Below, one piece after another: positions 35,414 to 44,787 of a stretch of 64,000 nucleotides of DNA. The notes beneath the pieces are model-generated. The model was given only the letters and a program-made list of their open reading frames with translations, was not told the DNA's origin and did not search any database. Position 1 is the first letter of the stretch. Each line of letters begins with the position of its first letter. The position numbers and the translations under genes are program-made. This stretch comes from JAAYJT01 sp037446395 (lineage in GTDB: Bacteria; Bacteroidota; Bacteroidia; Bacteroidales; JAAYJT01), in assembly GCA_037446395.1 (NCBI GenBank), contig JBBIIP010000015.1, forward strand, positions 5,409 through 69,408, written 5' to 3'.

Positions 35414-35890
35414 ATGAAAAAGATCTTCTGTATGATGGGTTTTTTAGCCTATCTTGTTGTCTGTATCGTCAGAGTTCCTGCCCAGCCTGTACGCGAGTAT
35501 GGCGATGCACCTGAAAATGCTACAACTCACACTGCTTTTGGGGTAACTGGAGCATTTCCGACAAGTAAAAATACCGGTCAGGCAGCATGGATTCAATTCA
35601 ACACTTCCGGTGCCTGGTATGACCCTTACTTTGGCTTTGAATTGGAAAAAAACCCAGGTATTTATCCAGTTTTTGATAATGATCATGTCGAATGCTATGG
35701 TAACCAGGATGCTGGTCTGCTTTTTCCTACAACCAAAACCATTATAACAGGGCCATCCGGGCAAATTGCGATCATTCCTTTTTTTGGGCAAACCGTGTTT
35801 CCATTTGGAACTATTTGTGCCACAGCACTATGGGGGACATGCATCGAAATCATTGTCCGTAATACGGTGCCTACTCAAACCAAAGTATAG
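35414..35890 (+). CDS. Truncated secreted GEVED-type protein
   Basis: 158 residues: a signal peptide (MKKIFCMMGFLAYLVVCIV, cleavage near PAQ) then one copy of the module that recurs in the next gene. REYGDAPENATTHTAFGVTGAFPT parallels YDHGDAPEDALAYPGISVFGQFPT, NQDAGLL parallels DGDAGLT, and ICATALWGTCIEI parallels VCTHAIWGNHIDI. The module breaks off with a TAG exactly where the other copies continue with Y-x-NVLxDWNMNGTW, so about half of the domain and any sorting signal are missing. It is either a decayed or truncated duplicate or a small secreted partner. The full-length relative starts 48 bases downstream. Confidence 0.6.
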   Translation: MKKIFCMMGFLAYLVVCIVRVPAQPVREYGDAPENATTHTAFGVTGAFPTSKNTGQAAWIQFNTSGAWYDPYFGFELEKNPGIYPVFDNDHVECYGNQDAGLLFPTTKTIITGPSGQIAIIPFFGQTVFPFGTICATALWGTCIEIIVRNTVPTQTKV

Positions 35891-35938
35891 AAATGACTAA
35901 AATCCCAGAAATAAAAATGCCTTTATTAACCTAAAGTA

Positions 35939-38900
35939 ATGGTTATGAAAACAATTAAGTGCACAAAGACAATCATCTTAAATGCAAAAGTGATCGCGAT
36001 TTTACTCTTTGTCATTTTTAAAGTTCTGCATGCCCAGGATTTCAAACAACACAAAGATGTAATTCCTGGGTACAAAGGCTGGGAAGGAAATCCCGATTCA
36101 CTTACAGTTCACATTGATCCAAGCTTTTCAGCAGCCCAAAAGGCTGACATCCGTAGTGCAATGCAACGTTGGAACGATGCCGGATGTGTACCAAAATTCA
36201 AAGAAACTTCTTCACCTCCCGCCCATGTTTCCATTAAAAAAGGCGATCCGGGTAAAGGAAATGAAGGTGTGTGGAAGCCGCGTATAAATCCAGTCAGTAA
36301 GAAACGCGATAGCGGTGAAATAACTGTAGGAACAAGCCCCGTCACTCCCGGCCTCAGTTTTAAAGAGCTGGTTACACATGAACTGGGACATGCCCTTGGA
36401 CTTGATGATACAAAAAATGATCCTGATACCATGAAAGGAAAAGGTTCCAACGGTACTGGAGGTGATCTTTCGAAACACGACAGCGTCGAAATGAAAGCTG
36501 CTGCAGCCATCGCTTCAAAAGACAATGTGCCTAAAAAGAAGGCGCAAAATGTCAAAGCAATAACAAAGGGGCAACCGCAACAATTGATTTTTATTCTTGA
36601 TGGCCCACCACCACCTCTCATCCCTCCAATCAAGCCTATCATTATCCCATTGGGGGAAGACCCAATAGAAATACTATATTCCTGGCTGGATTGGCCAGTG
36701 CTTCAAATGATGGTACTTGTTGATCCTACACGAGGAGATGGAACTTTTTATTTGGACATTGTACTTCAAAGACCTGAACCTTCATATTTTAATGAAATGA
36801 TAGGCTACCATTATGTAGATGATGATCCTGTCAATCCTGTTAATTTTGAATGTTTCTTCACTATTGAACAGGATGGTTCATGGGCGAACCTGAACTGGAT
36901 GCACACTTATCCTTTCCCAACGAGCCCTCTTCGGACCATGCTTCTTGTAAACGGAAATCCATATAAATTTGATAAAGCGAGCAATAACTTTGAGTTTCAG
37001 CTTGAACCCGGTATTTATAACCTCACCCTGGTCGTTGACGATTATCAGGTCAACAGTGCCTCTTACACGACTACTTTTGAAATGCATGCGCCCGCTTATG
37101 CAGCCACAATTTTTGCCGGAAAAGACCATTACACGGTTCCGATGGCCACTTTTGGTTTCGGACCTGGTTTCGAATTTCCACCTTTACCGGCAGGGTTTTT
37201 TGGTCCTGGATCTGATCCATTCGAACGCTCAATTTCCTTTGAAGGAAAGACATCCAGCGGATCGCAACTGCCTTATTCGGATATGAAAATTCATCGAATC
37301 AGTGACCTCACCTTTATTGATCCCTTGCCATCAATTGGAGTAGTACCTGTGGAGATGCTTTCCTTGCAACTGGTAGGCCAAGCCCCTGTTGTTGTACACA
37401 GGATAGAAGAAGGATACCCTATATTTTCGTTTTTTGATGTCTACATCGATATTTCTTATAGCCTAGGTGCAAATGATGTTGCCATCATCACCCAGGAGAA
37501 TCAATGGGGCGGCATTTTTTCCATGAACCTTACCCTGCAGCCAAACTTCAGGTTTGTAAACATAAATAATCTCAGCGAAGAGTACACCTGGTCAGGACCT
37601 CCACTTTTATTCCACACCTCAGAGCCTTTTCCATGGACATTGTCTCCCAAACAGGGTGAGTTTGATCCGAACTGGGACCACCCTTTGACTTTGACTACTT
37701 CAATGAGTACCTCAATCAGTCTGCTTCCTCTGCTTATCCGCGAAGATGATAATTTCAAGGTTGAAATTAATGATCTCGGCCGGGTTGTTTCCTGGAGTGG
37801 CAACGGCTTCAACAATGGGGAATGGTATTATTACAATTTTAGTGACTGGTGGAATGTTTGGTTTTACGATCATCCGATGCTTTTGCATCGCAAGAAATAT
37901 ATTACGGCTGGCAATATGACCATTCTGCCCCGCCCTGGTTCATTGCTTTCGAGTTTTGCAAAAATAGTGTTTAACTATTCAACAACCGAATGGCCTGGCT
38001 GGCGAATAACTGCCCAACCGCCGCTTCCATTTAATTTTCAAAATCTCGAACAGGAAAACCAAATGATTCAGAGATCTGACCCTCTAATATCATTTTCCGG
38101 GTTTATTACAGAGCCTATTCCAGTCACACTGCCGCCACCACACATACCAATTGTACCAAACTATAATCCCGAGTGGTTATCGGTTGATATCAGAGGTTTC
38201 AATTATATTTTATCTGGTAATATCAGTCATGTGTGTTTTACGCCGTGGAATAAAGTACAATATGACCATGGTGACGCTCCGGAAGATGCACTCGCTTATC
38301 CTGGTATAAGCGTCTTTGGCCAGTTCCCAACATGTGTTAACTCCGGACAGTCTTCATATATCAGACACGCCCCCTCTGCTGCCTACTTCGGGCCATCGGT
38401 AGATGTAGAATCTGACGGCAATGCAGGTTTTTGTCCTTTATTCAATCCAAATTCCTACAACAGGGATGAATGCTCGGGCGATGGGGACGCCGGGCTGACT
38501 AAACCGGATGCTTTCACCATTGTTGGTTCCGTTGGGTCGGAAACCGTAGTGCCTTGTATTGCAAACAAAACAACACCATTGGGCAATGTTTGCACACATG
38601 CAATCTGGGGGAATCATATTGATATCAGCCTGCAGAACCAACAGCCCAATCAGGCAATGGTGTACTTGAATGTGCTTATGGATTGGAATATGAACGGAAC
38701 CTGGGGTGGAACCTCGCCGTGCCCTGTGATAGTGGCAGGCGCCCCGGAACATGTACTGGTAAACTTCCCCATTCCGGCAGGATTTAGCGGATTGTTGTCA
38801 GCCCTGGCTCCTCCTGCATTTCTTATCGGACCTAACCCGGGGTATGTTTGGACAAGGTTTTCAATTACAGAACTGCCAGTATCCTTATCTTGGAATGGGT

Positions 38901-40960
38901 CAGGATTTTATAAAGTCGGGGAGACTGAAGACTACCTGCTTTTGGTAACTCATGCACGTGTTCTCGACTTCAGCGATGCGCCCGACGGGCCTTATCCTAC
39001 CCTCCTGGCAAGCAACGGCGCAAGGCATGATATAAGCGCAACCTTTATCCCGATGAGGTTGGGGGCGCTACTCGACTACGAATCTGACGGCTTTCCTTCT
39101 CCCAACGCCGACGGCGACGATCTGAACAATACAGACGATGAAGATGGAGTAACATTCAATACACCCCTGGTGCAAGGACAGCAAGCTACCCTCACAGTGG
39201 TAGCCTCCATGCCTTGTCTGCTAAACGCATGGATTGACTTCAACAATCTAAATGGATGGGCCGAAGCAAACGAGCAAATCTTTATTAACACCCCGCTTAT
39301 CGCAGGCCCAAATGTTCTCAACTTCAACGTGCCGGCCAATGCTGCGCCAGGAAATACTTACGCCCGGTTCAGAATCAGCAACAATGGCGGACTCTCATAC
39401 TCCGGACTGGCTCCCGAGGGAGAAGTGGAGGACTACATAGTGATGATCGAGGAATATATCCCACAAGGATATGACTATGGTGACGCCCCGGAAGATGCAC
39501 TCGCTTATCCGGGTATTAGCGTCTTTGGCCAGTTCCCGACATGTGTCAACTCCGGACAATCTTCATATATCAGACATACTACTTCTGCGGCCTTCCTCGG
39601 GCCATCGGTAGATGCTGAACCTGACGGCAATGTAGGTTTTTGTCCTTTATTCAATCCAAACTCCTATAACAGGGATGAATGCTCGGGCGATGGGGACGCC
39701 GGGCTGACTAAACCGGATGCTTTCACCATTGTTGGTTCCATTGGATCGGAAACCGTAGTGCCTTGTATTGCAAACAAAACAACCCCATTAGGCAATGCCT
39801 GCACACACGCAATCTGGGGGAATCATATTGATGTCAGTCTGCAAAACCTATCCCCAAATAAGGTGGCATATGTGAATGTACTTATAGACTGGAACATGAA
39901 CGGAACGTGGGCCGGCACTTCACCGTGCCCTGCGACAGTGGGAGGTGCCCCAGAACATGTCCTGGTGAATTATCCTATCCCGGCAGGGGTTAGCGGATTA
40001 TTGTCTGCTCTGGCTCCCCCTTCATTTCGCATCGGGCCTGACCAGGGGTACGTTTGGGCAAGGTTCTCCATCACCGAACGTCAGGTTAATATTCCTTGGG
40101 ATGGGTCCGGAGTTTATGAAGGAGGGGAGTCCGAAGATTACCTGCTAAAGATCATCAAGTTGGGTGATGCAAATGGTGACGGGCAAGTGAACGTGCTGGA
40201 TATTGTCATTATGGTTAATTATATCATGCAAATACCTACACCCGGGTTTAGTTTAGTTAACGCTGATGTGAATGGCGATGGCAGCATTAATGTACTTGAT
40301 ATTGTGGCCACAATAAACATAATAATGGGAGGTGGCAAAGCAAAAAACATTTCGGCACCCGCTGATCTCTACCTTAATCCAGGCCTTATCACATTCAGTA
40401 GTGATGGTACGATAGCAGCCATCCAGTTTGAATTAATCGGAGAGGGTCTCGATAACATAGAAATTGAATTGATACCAGGTAATTATCATTTTTCCTGGAG
40501 AAAGTTCGAGAATATGTTAAGAGGAATAATTTATCATCCGAACAATCAACCACTGCCAAAGGGCACAATTCAGCTTTTATACACTAAAAACTCAAGCGGC
40601 CTGCGATGGGGTGAAGTATTTGGAGTCAACCAAAACCCGGACAGGGTACCTATAAGAACACATGGAAATTTTAGCGACGATTACCTGGTAGAAGCCTATC
40701 CCAACCCTGCAAAAGATGCATTTACAATTCGTTATTCTATTCCAACAGCTGCAATTGTTGATATTTCTTTGCTTGACATCAGAGGCTGGAATATTAAAGA
40801 CATAGCAAATACTACCCAGGCTGCAGGCGTGCATGAGGTTGATTTTCAAAATGACAGAAAGTTGTTGCCCGGAGTATATCTCATCGAATTGAAGGCTATT
40901 CCAAGTGATGATCCTTCGAAGCTGGTAAGAAAATATGCTAAACTGCTGGTAATTAAATAG
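35939..40960 (+). CDS. Secreted zincin-like, GEVED-repeat, dockerin protein with T9SS sorting domain
   Basis: 1673 residues. Signal peptide about 1-32 (ending VLHAQ). Residues about 50-190 form a metzincin-like domain: LTVHIDPSFSAAQKADIRSA, then HELGHALGLDD with H147, E148, H151 and D157, and a following DPDTM like a Met-turn. The third zinc ligand is Asp, as in snapalysins, instead of His. Residues about 200-770 are unassigned. From about 775 come two long repeats (YDHGDAPEDALAYPG... and YDYGDAPEDALAYPG...), each ending in an ETEDYLL/ESEDYLL motif near 995 and 1396. Between them is a shorter GEVED domain ending EGEVEDYIV near 1160. A type I dockerin pair (GDANGDGQVNVLD, DVNGDGSINVLD) spans about 1408-1465. 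The last about 90 residues (EAYPNPAKDAFTIRYSIP onward) are a type IX secretion sorting domain. Cell surface or extracellular; substrate unknown. Confidence 0.88.
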   Translation: MVMKTIKCTKTIILNAKVIAILLFVIFKVLHAQDFKQHKDVIPGYKGWEGNPDSLTVHIDPSFSAAQKADIRSAMQRWNDAGCVPKFKETSSPPAHVSIKKGDPGKGNEGVWKPRINPVSKKRDSGEITVGTSPVTPGLSFKELVTHELGHALGLDDTKNDPDTMKGKGSNGTGGDLSKHDSVEMKAAAAIASKDNVPKKKAQNVKAITKGQPQQLIFILDGPPPPLIPPIKPIIIPLGEDPIEILYSWLDWPVLQMMVLVDPTRGDGTFYLDIVLQRPEPSYFNEMIGYHYVDDDPVNPVNFECFFTIEQDGSWANLNWMHTYPFPTSPLRTMLLVNGNPYKFDKASNNFEFQLEPGIYNLTLVVDDYQVNSASYTTTFEMHAPAYAATIFAGKDHYTVPMATFGFGPGFEFPPLPAGFFGPGSDPFERSISFEGKTSSGSQLPYSDMKIHRISDLTFIDPLPSIGVVPVEMLSLQLVGQAPVVVHRIEEGYPIFSFFDVYIDISYSLGANDVAIITQENQWGGIFSMNLTLQPNFRFVNINNLSEEYTWSGPPLLFHTSEPFPWTLSPKQGEFDPNWDHPLTLTTSMSTSISLLPLLIREDDNFKVEINDLGRVVSWSGNGFNNGEWYYYNFSDWWNVWFYDHPMLLHRKKYITAGNMTILPRPGSLLSSFAKIVFNYSTTEWPGWRITAQPPLPFNFQNLEQENQMIQRSDPLISFSGFITEPIPVTLPPPHIPIVPNYNPEWLSVDIRGFNYILSGNISHVCFTPWNKVQYDHGDAPEDALAYPGISVFGQFPTCVNSGQSSYIRHAPSAAYFGPSVDVESDGNAGFCPLFNPNSYNRDECSGDGDAGLTKPDAFTIVGSVGSETVVPCIANKTTPLGNVCTHAIWGNHIDISLQNQQPNQAMVYLNVLMDWNMNGTWGGTSPCPVIVAGAPEHVLVNFPIPAGFSGLLSALAPPAFLIGPNPGYVWTRFSITELPVSLSWNGSGFYKVGETEDYLLLVTHARVLDFSDAPDGPYPTLLASNGARHDISATFIPMRLGALLDYESDGFPSPNADGDDLNNTDDEDGVTFNTPLVQGQQATLTVVASMPCLLNAWIDFNNLNGWAEANEQIFINTPLIAGPNVLNFNVPANAAPGNTYARFRISNNGGLSYSGLAPEGEVEDYIVMIEEYIPQGYDYGDAPEDALAYPGISVFGQFPTCVNSGQSSYIRHTTSAAFLGPSVDAEPDGNVGFCPLFNPNSYNRDECSGDGDAGLTKPDAFTIVGSIGSETVVPCIANKTTPLGNACTHAIWGNHIDVSLQNLSPNKVAYVNVLIDWNMNGTWAGTSPCPATVGGAPEHVLVNYPIPAGVSGLLSALAPPSFRIGPDQGYVWARFSITERQVNIPWDGSGVYEGGESEDYLLKIIKLGDANGDGQVNVLDIVIMVNYIMQIPTPGFSLVNADVNGDGSINVLDIVATINIIMGGGKAKNISAPADLYLNPGLITFSSDGTIAAIQFELIGEGLDNIEIELIPGNYHFSWRKFENMLRGIIYHPNNQPLPKGTIQLLYTKNSSGLRWGEVFGVNQNPDRVPIRTHGNFSDDYLVEAYPNPAKDAFTIRYSIPTAAIVDISLLDIRGWNIKDIANTTQAAGVHEVDFQNDRKLLPGVYLIELKAIPSDDPSKLVRKYAKLLVIK
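38261..38950 (+). repeat. GEVED-type repeat, copy 1
   Basis: First of two near-identical coding repeats inside the 1673-residue protein gene, offset 1209 bases from copy 2. Bases 38459-38530 match 39668-39739 perfectly over 72 bases, and the flanks differ only at scattered, mostly third-codon positions. Confidence 0.9.
39470..40150 (+). repeat. GEVED-type repeat, copy 2
   Basis: Second copy of the repeat at 38261-38950, separated from it by a shorter and more diverged GEVED domain. High identity at nucleotide level indicates recent duplication or continuing gene conversion. Confidence 0.9.
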
Positions 40961-41079
40961 TTTTATGATGTTGCAGCAATAATACTTCAAGAAAGACGAA
41001 AATTCATTTCTTGAGTTATCGGTTAAATAAATGTAGGGTTGCAGAAATTTGTGGAACAATTTTGCGTTAAACACTGAAC

Positions 41080-41103
41080 AAAACACCCACCATTTGGTGT
41101 TTT
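41080..41103 (+). terminator. Short hairpin between secreted protein and TonB receptor genes
   Basis: AAAACACC (41080-41087) and GGTGTTTT (41096-41103) are perfect inverted arms with an eight-base loop, the second arm ending in a T run. It lies just before the receptor start, so it could end the upstream transcript or sit in the receptor leader. Confidence 0.35.
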
Positions 41104-41125
41104 ACGATTGGCCTGCAACACATTT

Positions 41126-43474
41126 ATGACTGCTAAAGCGTTTTTCTTTTTTATACTCACATTTGCCTTTAATAGTTTTACGCTACAAGGCTCAGAAGTT
41201 TTATTACCCAAACCCTCTTTAAGCGGGTTTGTTAAAGATGCCCGATCGGGAGAAGATCTTATTGGAGCGACAATATACATTAAAGAGTTAAAGACAGGCA
41301 CAACTACTAATATTTACGGATACTATTCTTTAAGCCTTCCGCAGGGGGAGTACAAGATTATTTTCTCATTTGTCGGTTACGAACCAATAGAAAAACGCAT
41401 CGCGCTCAACTCAAACATTGTGCTCAATATCGAAATGGAGCCTCGGCAGCAGACACTGAAGGAAGTAGTGATAACCTCCAACCGACCCGATGACAACATA
41501 CTAAAGCCTAACATGAGTACCATCAGGATAGAGTCAAAAACCATACAGCGCATTCCGGCACTCATGGGAGAGGTGGATATCATCAAGGCTATTCAACTGC
41601 TGCCCGGTGTTCAATCGGCCAGCGAAGGTTCTTCCGGCTTCAGTGTCAGGGGAGGCGCTCCCGACCAAAACCTGATTCTTCTTGATGATGCAACAATTTA
41701 CAACGTCTCGCACCTCCTTGGATTTTTCTCGGTATTTAACAACGATGCTGTGAAAGATGTAACACTCTACAAAGGCGACATTCCTCCTTCAACAGGGGGA
41801 AGGCTCTCTTCAGTACTGGATGTACGAATGAAAGAGGGCAATGCCAAAAAATTCAGTGCAATCGGCGGGGTAGGCAATATCTCAAGTCGCCTCACCCTCG
41901 AAGGGCCTGTTTTTAATGAAAAAACTTCATTCATGATGTCGGGCCGCCGAACCTATGCCGACCTGTTTCTTCCATTTGCAAAAGACGAAAATGTTCGCGA
42001 CAATACTCTTTACTTTTACGATTTGAATGCCAAAATCAACCATCGTTTTAACGAAAACGACCGTCTGTTTCTGAGCAGCTATGTTGGCAGGGACATTTTT
42101 AAGAACGATTTTGCCGCTATGGGTTTCGGAAATCGCACACTTTCGCTGCGGTGGGTTCATTTGTTTTCTCAGAAATTGTTTTCGAATTTCACCCTTGTCA
42201 ATAGCGATTATGATTACGAGATCGGCACACCTGCCGGAAGCGTCAATTCTTTCCTCTGGAAGTCGAATATGCAAGACCTTGGTTTAAAATCCGACTTCAC
42301 CTATTATATTGTTCCGGGGTTTTCGATGAAGTTTGGTGCATCATCATCAATTCTCACGTTTTATCCTGGCTCCGCCAAAGGAATAGGCTCTGAAAGTCTT
42401 TTCAACGAATACACCATTCCCCGCCGTTTTGCACTTCAACACGGCATTTATGCAGGGGCCGAACACCGGTTTAGCGATTGGTTATCTCTGAAATACGGAC
42501 TACGATATTCCGTTTTTCAAAACATTGGCAAGGCCTTAGTGTATTATTATAACAGCGAAGCAACAAAGACAGATTCAGCCCAATTTGGCAGTGGTGAAAT
42601 TTATAACACTTATCATGGGATAGAACCCCGACTGGGCATTGTTTATTCGCTGAACAGCTTTTCATCAGTAAAAGCCAGCTACTCGCGCACCCGGCAATAT
42701 GTTCACCTGGCTCAGAACTCAACTGCAGGCACACCGCTTGATTTGTGGTTTGCCTCCGGGCCCAACGTGAAGCCCCAGGTAGCCGACCAGTTTGCATTGG
42801 GGTATTTCAGAAATTTCAGGCAGAACACAATTGAAACCTCAATTGAGGTGTATTATAAAAATATGCAGAACACCATAGATTTCAAAGATCACGCCAGCCT
42901 CTTGCTTAACAAGGAGATGGAAGCTGAGCTGCGGTTTGGAAAGTCCTGGTCATATGGAGTGGAACTGCTCCTGCGCCTGAACGACTCCCGCATGAATGGT
43001 TGGATCAGTTACACTTATAGCAAAAGTGAGCGACAATTTTCTCATATCAACAGCGGAAACATCTATCCTTCTCCTTACGATAAGCCCCATGATATTTCGT
43101 TGGTACTCAATTATGATCTATCAAACCGGTTGGTGATCTCAGCAAACTGGGTTTACTCAACCGGGTCACCCATCACTCTGCCAACAGGGAAAGCAATCTA
43201 CGGCGGCATAGCAATCCCAATCTATTCCGACCGCAATGCATATCGCTTGCCCGACTATCACCGTCTCGACCTTTCGATGATTCTGAAAAATAAAACAAAA
43301 CCCAAGCGAAGATGGGAGACCGAATGGAATTTTTCGGTCTATAACGCTTATGGCCGCAAAAACACCTGGGCCATCAACTTCGTAGAGGATAAAACTAACC
43401 CGCAAGTACTACATGCAGTAAAGACCTACCTTTTTTCGGTGGTTCCGGCTATAACTTTTAACTTCAAGTTTTGA
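41126..43474 (+). CDS. TonB-dependent receptor with carboxypeptidase-like N-terminus
   Basis: 782 residues from ATG 41126; the frame is open from a TTG at 41108. Signal peptide (MTAKAFFFFILTFAFNSFTL), then a CarboxypepD_reg-like domain (LSGFVKDARSGEDLIGATIYIK, about 30-110). The plug domain follows (about 120-230; SGFSVRGGAPDQNLILLDDATIYN) and a large beta-barrel to the C-terminus (AITFNFKF, terminal Phe). It imports a ligand across the outer membrane with TonB energy. DUF4249 follows by 12 bases; such pairs are common in Bacteroidota, and the ligand is generally unknown. No sigma/anti-sigma pair accompanies it. Confidence 0.93.
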   Translation: MTAKAFFFFILTFAFNSFTLQGSEVLLPKPSLSGFVKDARSGEDLIGATIYIKELKTGTTTNIYGYYSLSLPQGEYKIIFSFVGYEPIEKRIALNSNIVLNIEMEPRQQTLKEVVITSNRPDDNILKPNMSTIRIESKTIQRIPALMGEVDIIKAIQLLPGVQSASEGSSGFSVRGGAPDQNLILLDDATIYNVSHLLGFFSVFNNDAVKDVTLYKGDIPPSTGGRLSSVLDVRMKEGNAKKFSAIGGVGNISSRLTLEGPVFNEKTSFMMSGRRTYADLFLPFAKDENVRDNTLYFYDLNAKINHRFNENDRLFLSSYVGRDIFKNDFAAMGFGNRTLSLRWVHLFSQKLFSNFTLVNSDYDYEIGTPAGSVNSFLWKSNMQDLGLKSDFTYYIVPGFSMKFGASSSILTFYPGSAKGIGSESLFNEYTIPRRFALQHGIYAGAEHRFSDWLSLKYGLRYSVFQNIGKALVYYYNSEATKTDSAQFGSGEIYNTYHGIEPRLGIVYSLNSFSSVKASYSRTRQYVHLAQNSTAGTPLDLWFASGPNVKPQVADQFALGYFRNFRQNTIETSIEVYYKNMQNTIDFKDHASLLLNKEMEAELRFGKSWSYGVELLLRLNDSRMNGWISYTYSKSERQFSHINSGNIYPSPYDKPHDISLVLNYDLSNRLVISANWVYSTGSPITLPTGKAIYGGIAIPIYSDRNAYRLPDYHRLDLSMILKNKTKPKRRWETEWNFSVYNAYGRKNTWAINFVEDKTNPQVLHAVKTYLFSVVPAITFNFKF

Positions 43475-43486
43475 AATATTCACAAC

Positions 43487-44377
43487 ATGCAGATTCGCAG
43501 AATAAATACCATTTTCAGAGCATTGGCACCCCAGGCAAGGCTCCTAATCAGAATTCTGGCAACGGTCTTGATATTTTATTCATGCACCGAGCATATTGAC
43601 CTGGAACTCGACAGCACATTTACCCGCCTGGTCGTAGAAGGAGGCTTCACAACAGATACAGGAATACATCGTATAAAACTCAGCACCTCCACCGACTTTT
43701 ATAACACAAGTGCTCCTTCGGGTGTATCAAGAGCGATGGTAACAATCAGCGATGGAAATACCACCTGGCCCCTTACTGAAAACCCAGTTGGAAGCGGGGT
43801 TTATGAAACTGCGAGCGGAGTTTACGGCACGGTTGGAAAATCTTATACACTCACTATTGACCTTATTCAGCCGATAGGTGGCGCAAGCAGCTATAAGGCT
43901 TCTGGTTTCATCAGGGCGACTCCTGAGCCTGATTCATTACAGGTATTATTTCAGCCGCTTTGGGGGCCTGGGTTTTGGGAGATTAAGCTATTTGCACAGG
44001 ATCCTCCTACTGATGATTTTTATATGTTTATGGTTTACAAAAACGGGATATTGCTTACCGATTCCTTGAATAAGATCGTAATTCGCGATGATCGGTTGTT
44101 TAATGGCAATTATACCAACGGCATGGGAGTTGGATTTCTCGACTCGAGAATCCCTCGTGAGCGACCCATTTTAGGTGATACAATCACCCTGATGATGGCA
44201 AACCTTACGGCAGATTATGCAGGTTTTATCTGGACGGCACGTACCGAAAGCAGGTTCAACTCTCCGTTGTTCAGTGGTCCGCCAGCCAATGTGAAAGGTA
44301 ACATATCAAATGGTGCGATCGGGTTTTTTGCGACTTACCAGGCTCGCTATGTTTCAATGGTTTATCAACAGAAATAG
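43487..44377 (+). CDS. DUF4249-family lipoprotein
   Basis: 296 residues. Lipoprotein signal with Cys 33 (LATVLIFYSCTEH), then a beta-rich domain starting LVVEGGFTTDTGIHRIKLSTS, the hallmark opening of DUF4249. The middle part (LFNGNYTNGMGVGFL, LGDTITLMMANLTADYAGF) also fits the family. It is probably a surface partner of the upstream TonB receptor by analogy with SusD-like lids, although DUF4249 is not a SusD homologue and no ligand is known. Confidence 0.88.
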   Translation: MQIRRINTIFRALAPQARLLIRILATVLIFYSCTEHIDLELDSTFTRLVVEGGFTTDTGIHRIKLSTSTDFYNTSAPSGVSRAMVTISDGNTTWPLTENPVGSGVYETASGVYGTVGKSYTLTIDLIQPIGGASSYKASGFIRATPEPDSLQVLFQPLWGPGFWEIKLFAQDPPTDDFYMFMVYKNGILLTDSLNKIVIRDDRLFNGNYTNGMGVGFLDSRIPRERPILGDTITLMMANLTADYAGFIWTARTESRFNSPLFSGPPANVKGNISNGAIGFFATYQARYVSMVYQQK

Positions 44378-44484
44378 ATTTTAACTGTTTTTTACAACAA
44401 AAGAGCACGCCACACGTTCTGATCTTCCGGTTCTTCATCAAGCCAGATTTCATGTAGTTTATTAGATACTATTGTGCTGCAGAC

Positions 44485-44673
44485 ATGTTGGAATACTCAA
44501 AATTGATATTGCAGAAAGTCAGTTTCAGCCGCGAGCTTTTTTCAAAAGAATTGAAAAAATCTACCCGGTGGCTGAACGAAGAGGAACTTGTAATGCTCCA
44601 TATTTGGTGCATGAACAATTTCAGCCGGGACTATTCAGATATCATACAGGAAACATTCCTTAAACCTGTCTGA
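44485..44673 (+). CDS. Small conserved-looking protein (62 aa)
   Basis: It begins MLEYSKLILQKVSFSRELFS and continues with KELKKSTRWLNEEELVMLHI and a W-C pair, a pattern I associate with a small Bacteroidota protein of unknown function (two amphipathic helices, conserved KELxKxxRWLxxEE). An alternative frame starting 44472 encodes nothing recognisable. It is flanked by DUF4249 and purB and has no evident partner. Confidence 0.6.
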   Translation: MLEYSKLILQKVSFSRELFSKELKKSTRWLNEEELVMLHIWCMNNFSRDYSDIIQETFLKPV

Positions 44674-44760
44674 TCGCCTTCATACAAAGGCTTCATCTCT
44701 ACGCTGCCAAGGTCAAAATGGGCGCTGCACCAAAAGATAATTTTTTACATTGAAAGTTAT

Positions 44761-44768
44761 TACCTTTG
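44761..44768 (+). promoter_or_regulatory. -7 box of purB
   Basis: TACCTTTG followed by G, matching TAnnTTTG, lies 19 bases before the purB ATG at 44788. No TTTG at -33. Confidence 0.5.
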
Positions 44769-44787
44769 GAGAATAATCTATCTCGCA

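Noticed and set aside
36109..36642. 177-codon minus-strand frame over the zincin domain
   Set aside because: Pro/Ser-rich shadow of the plus-strand gene, whose HEXXH motif and signal peptide are clear.
41080..41103. Hairpin before the TonB receptor as a riboswitch
   Set aside because: Only one short stem is present and no known riboswitch core (such as a B12 box) is visible.
35414..41125. GEVED-type cluster as a mobile element or CRISPR-like array
   Set aside because: The repeats are long, in-frame coding domains; no integrase, transposase, spacer pattern or terminal repeats are present.
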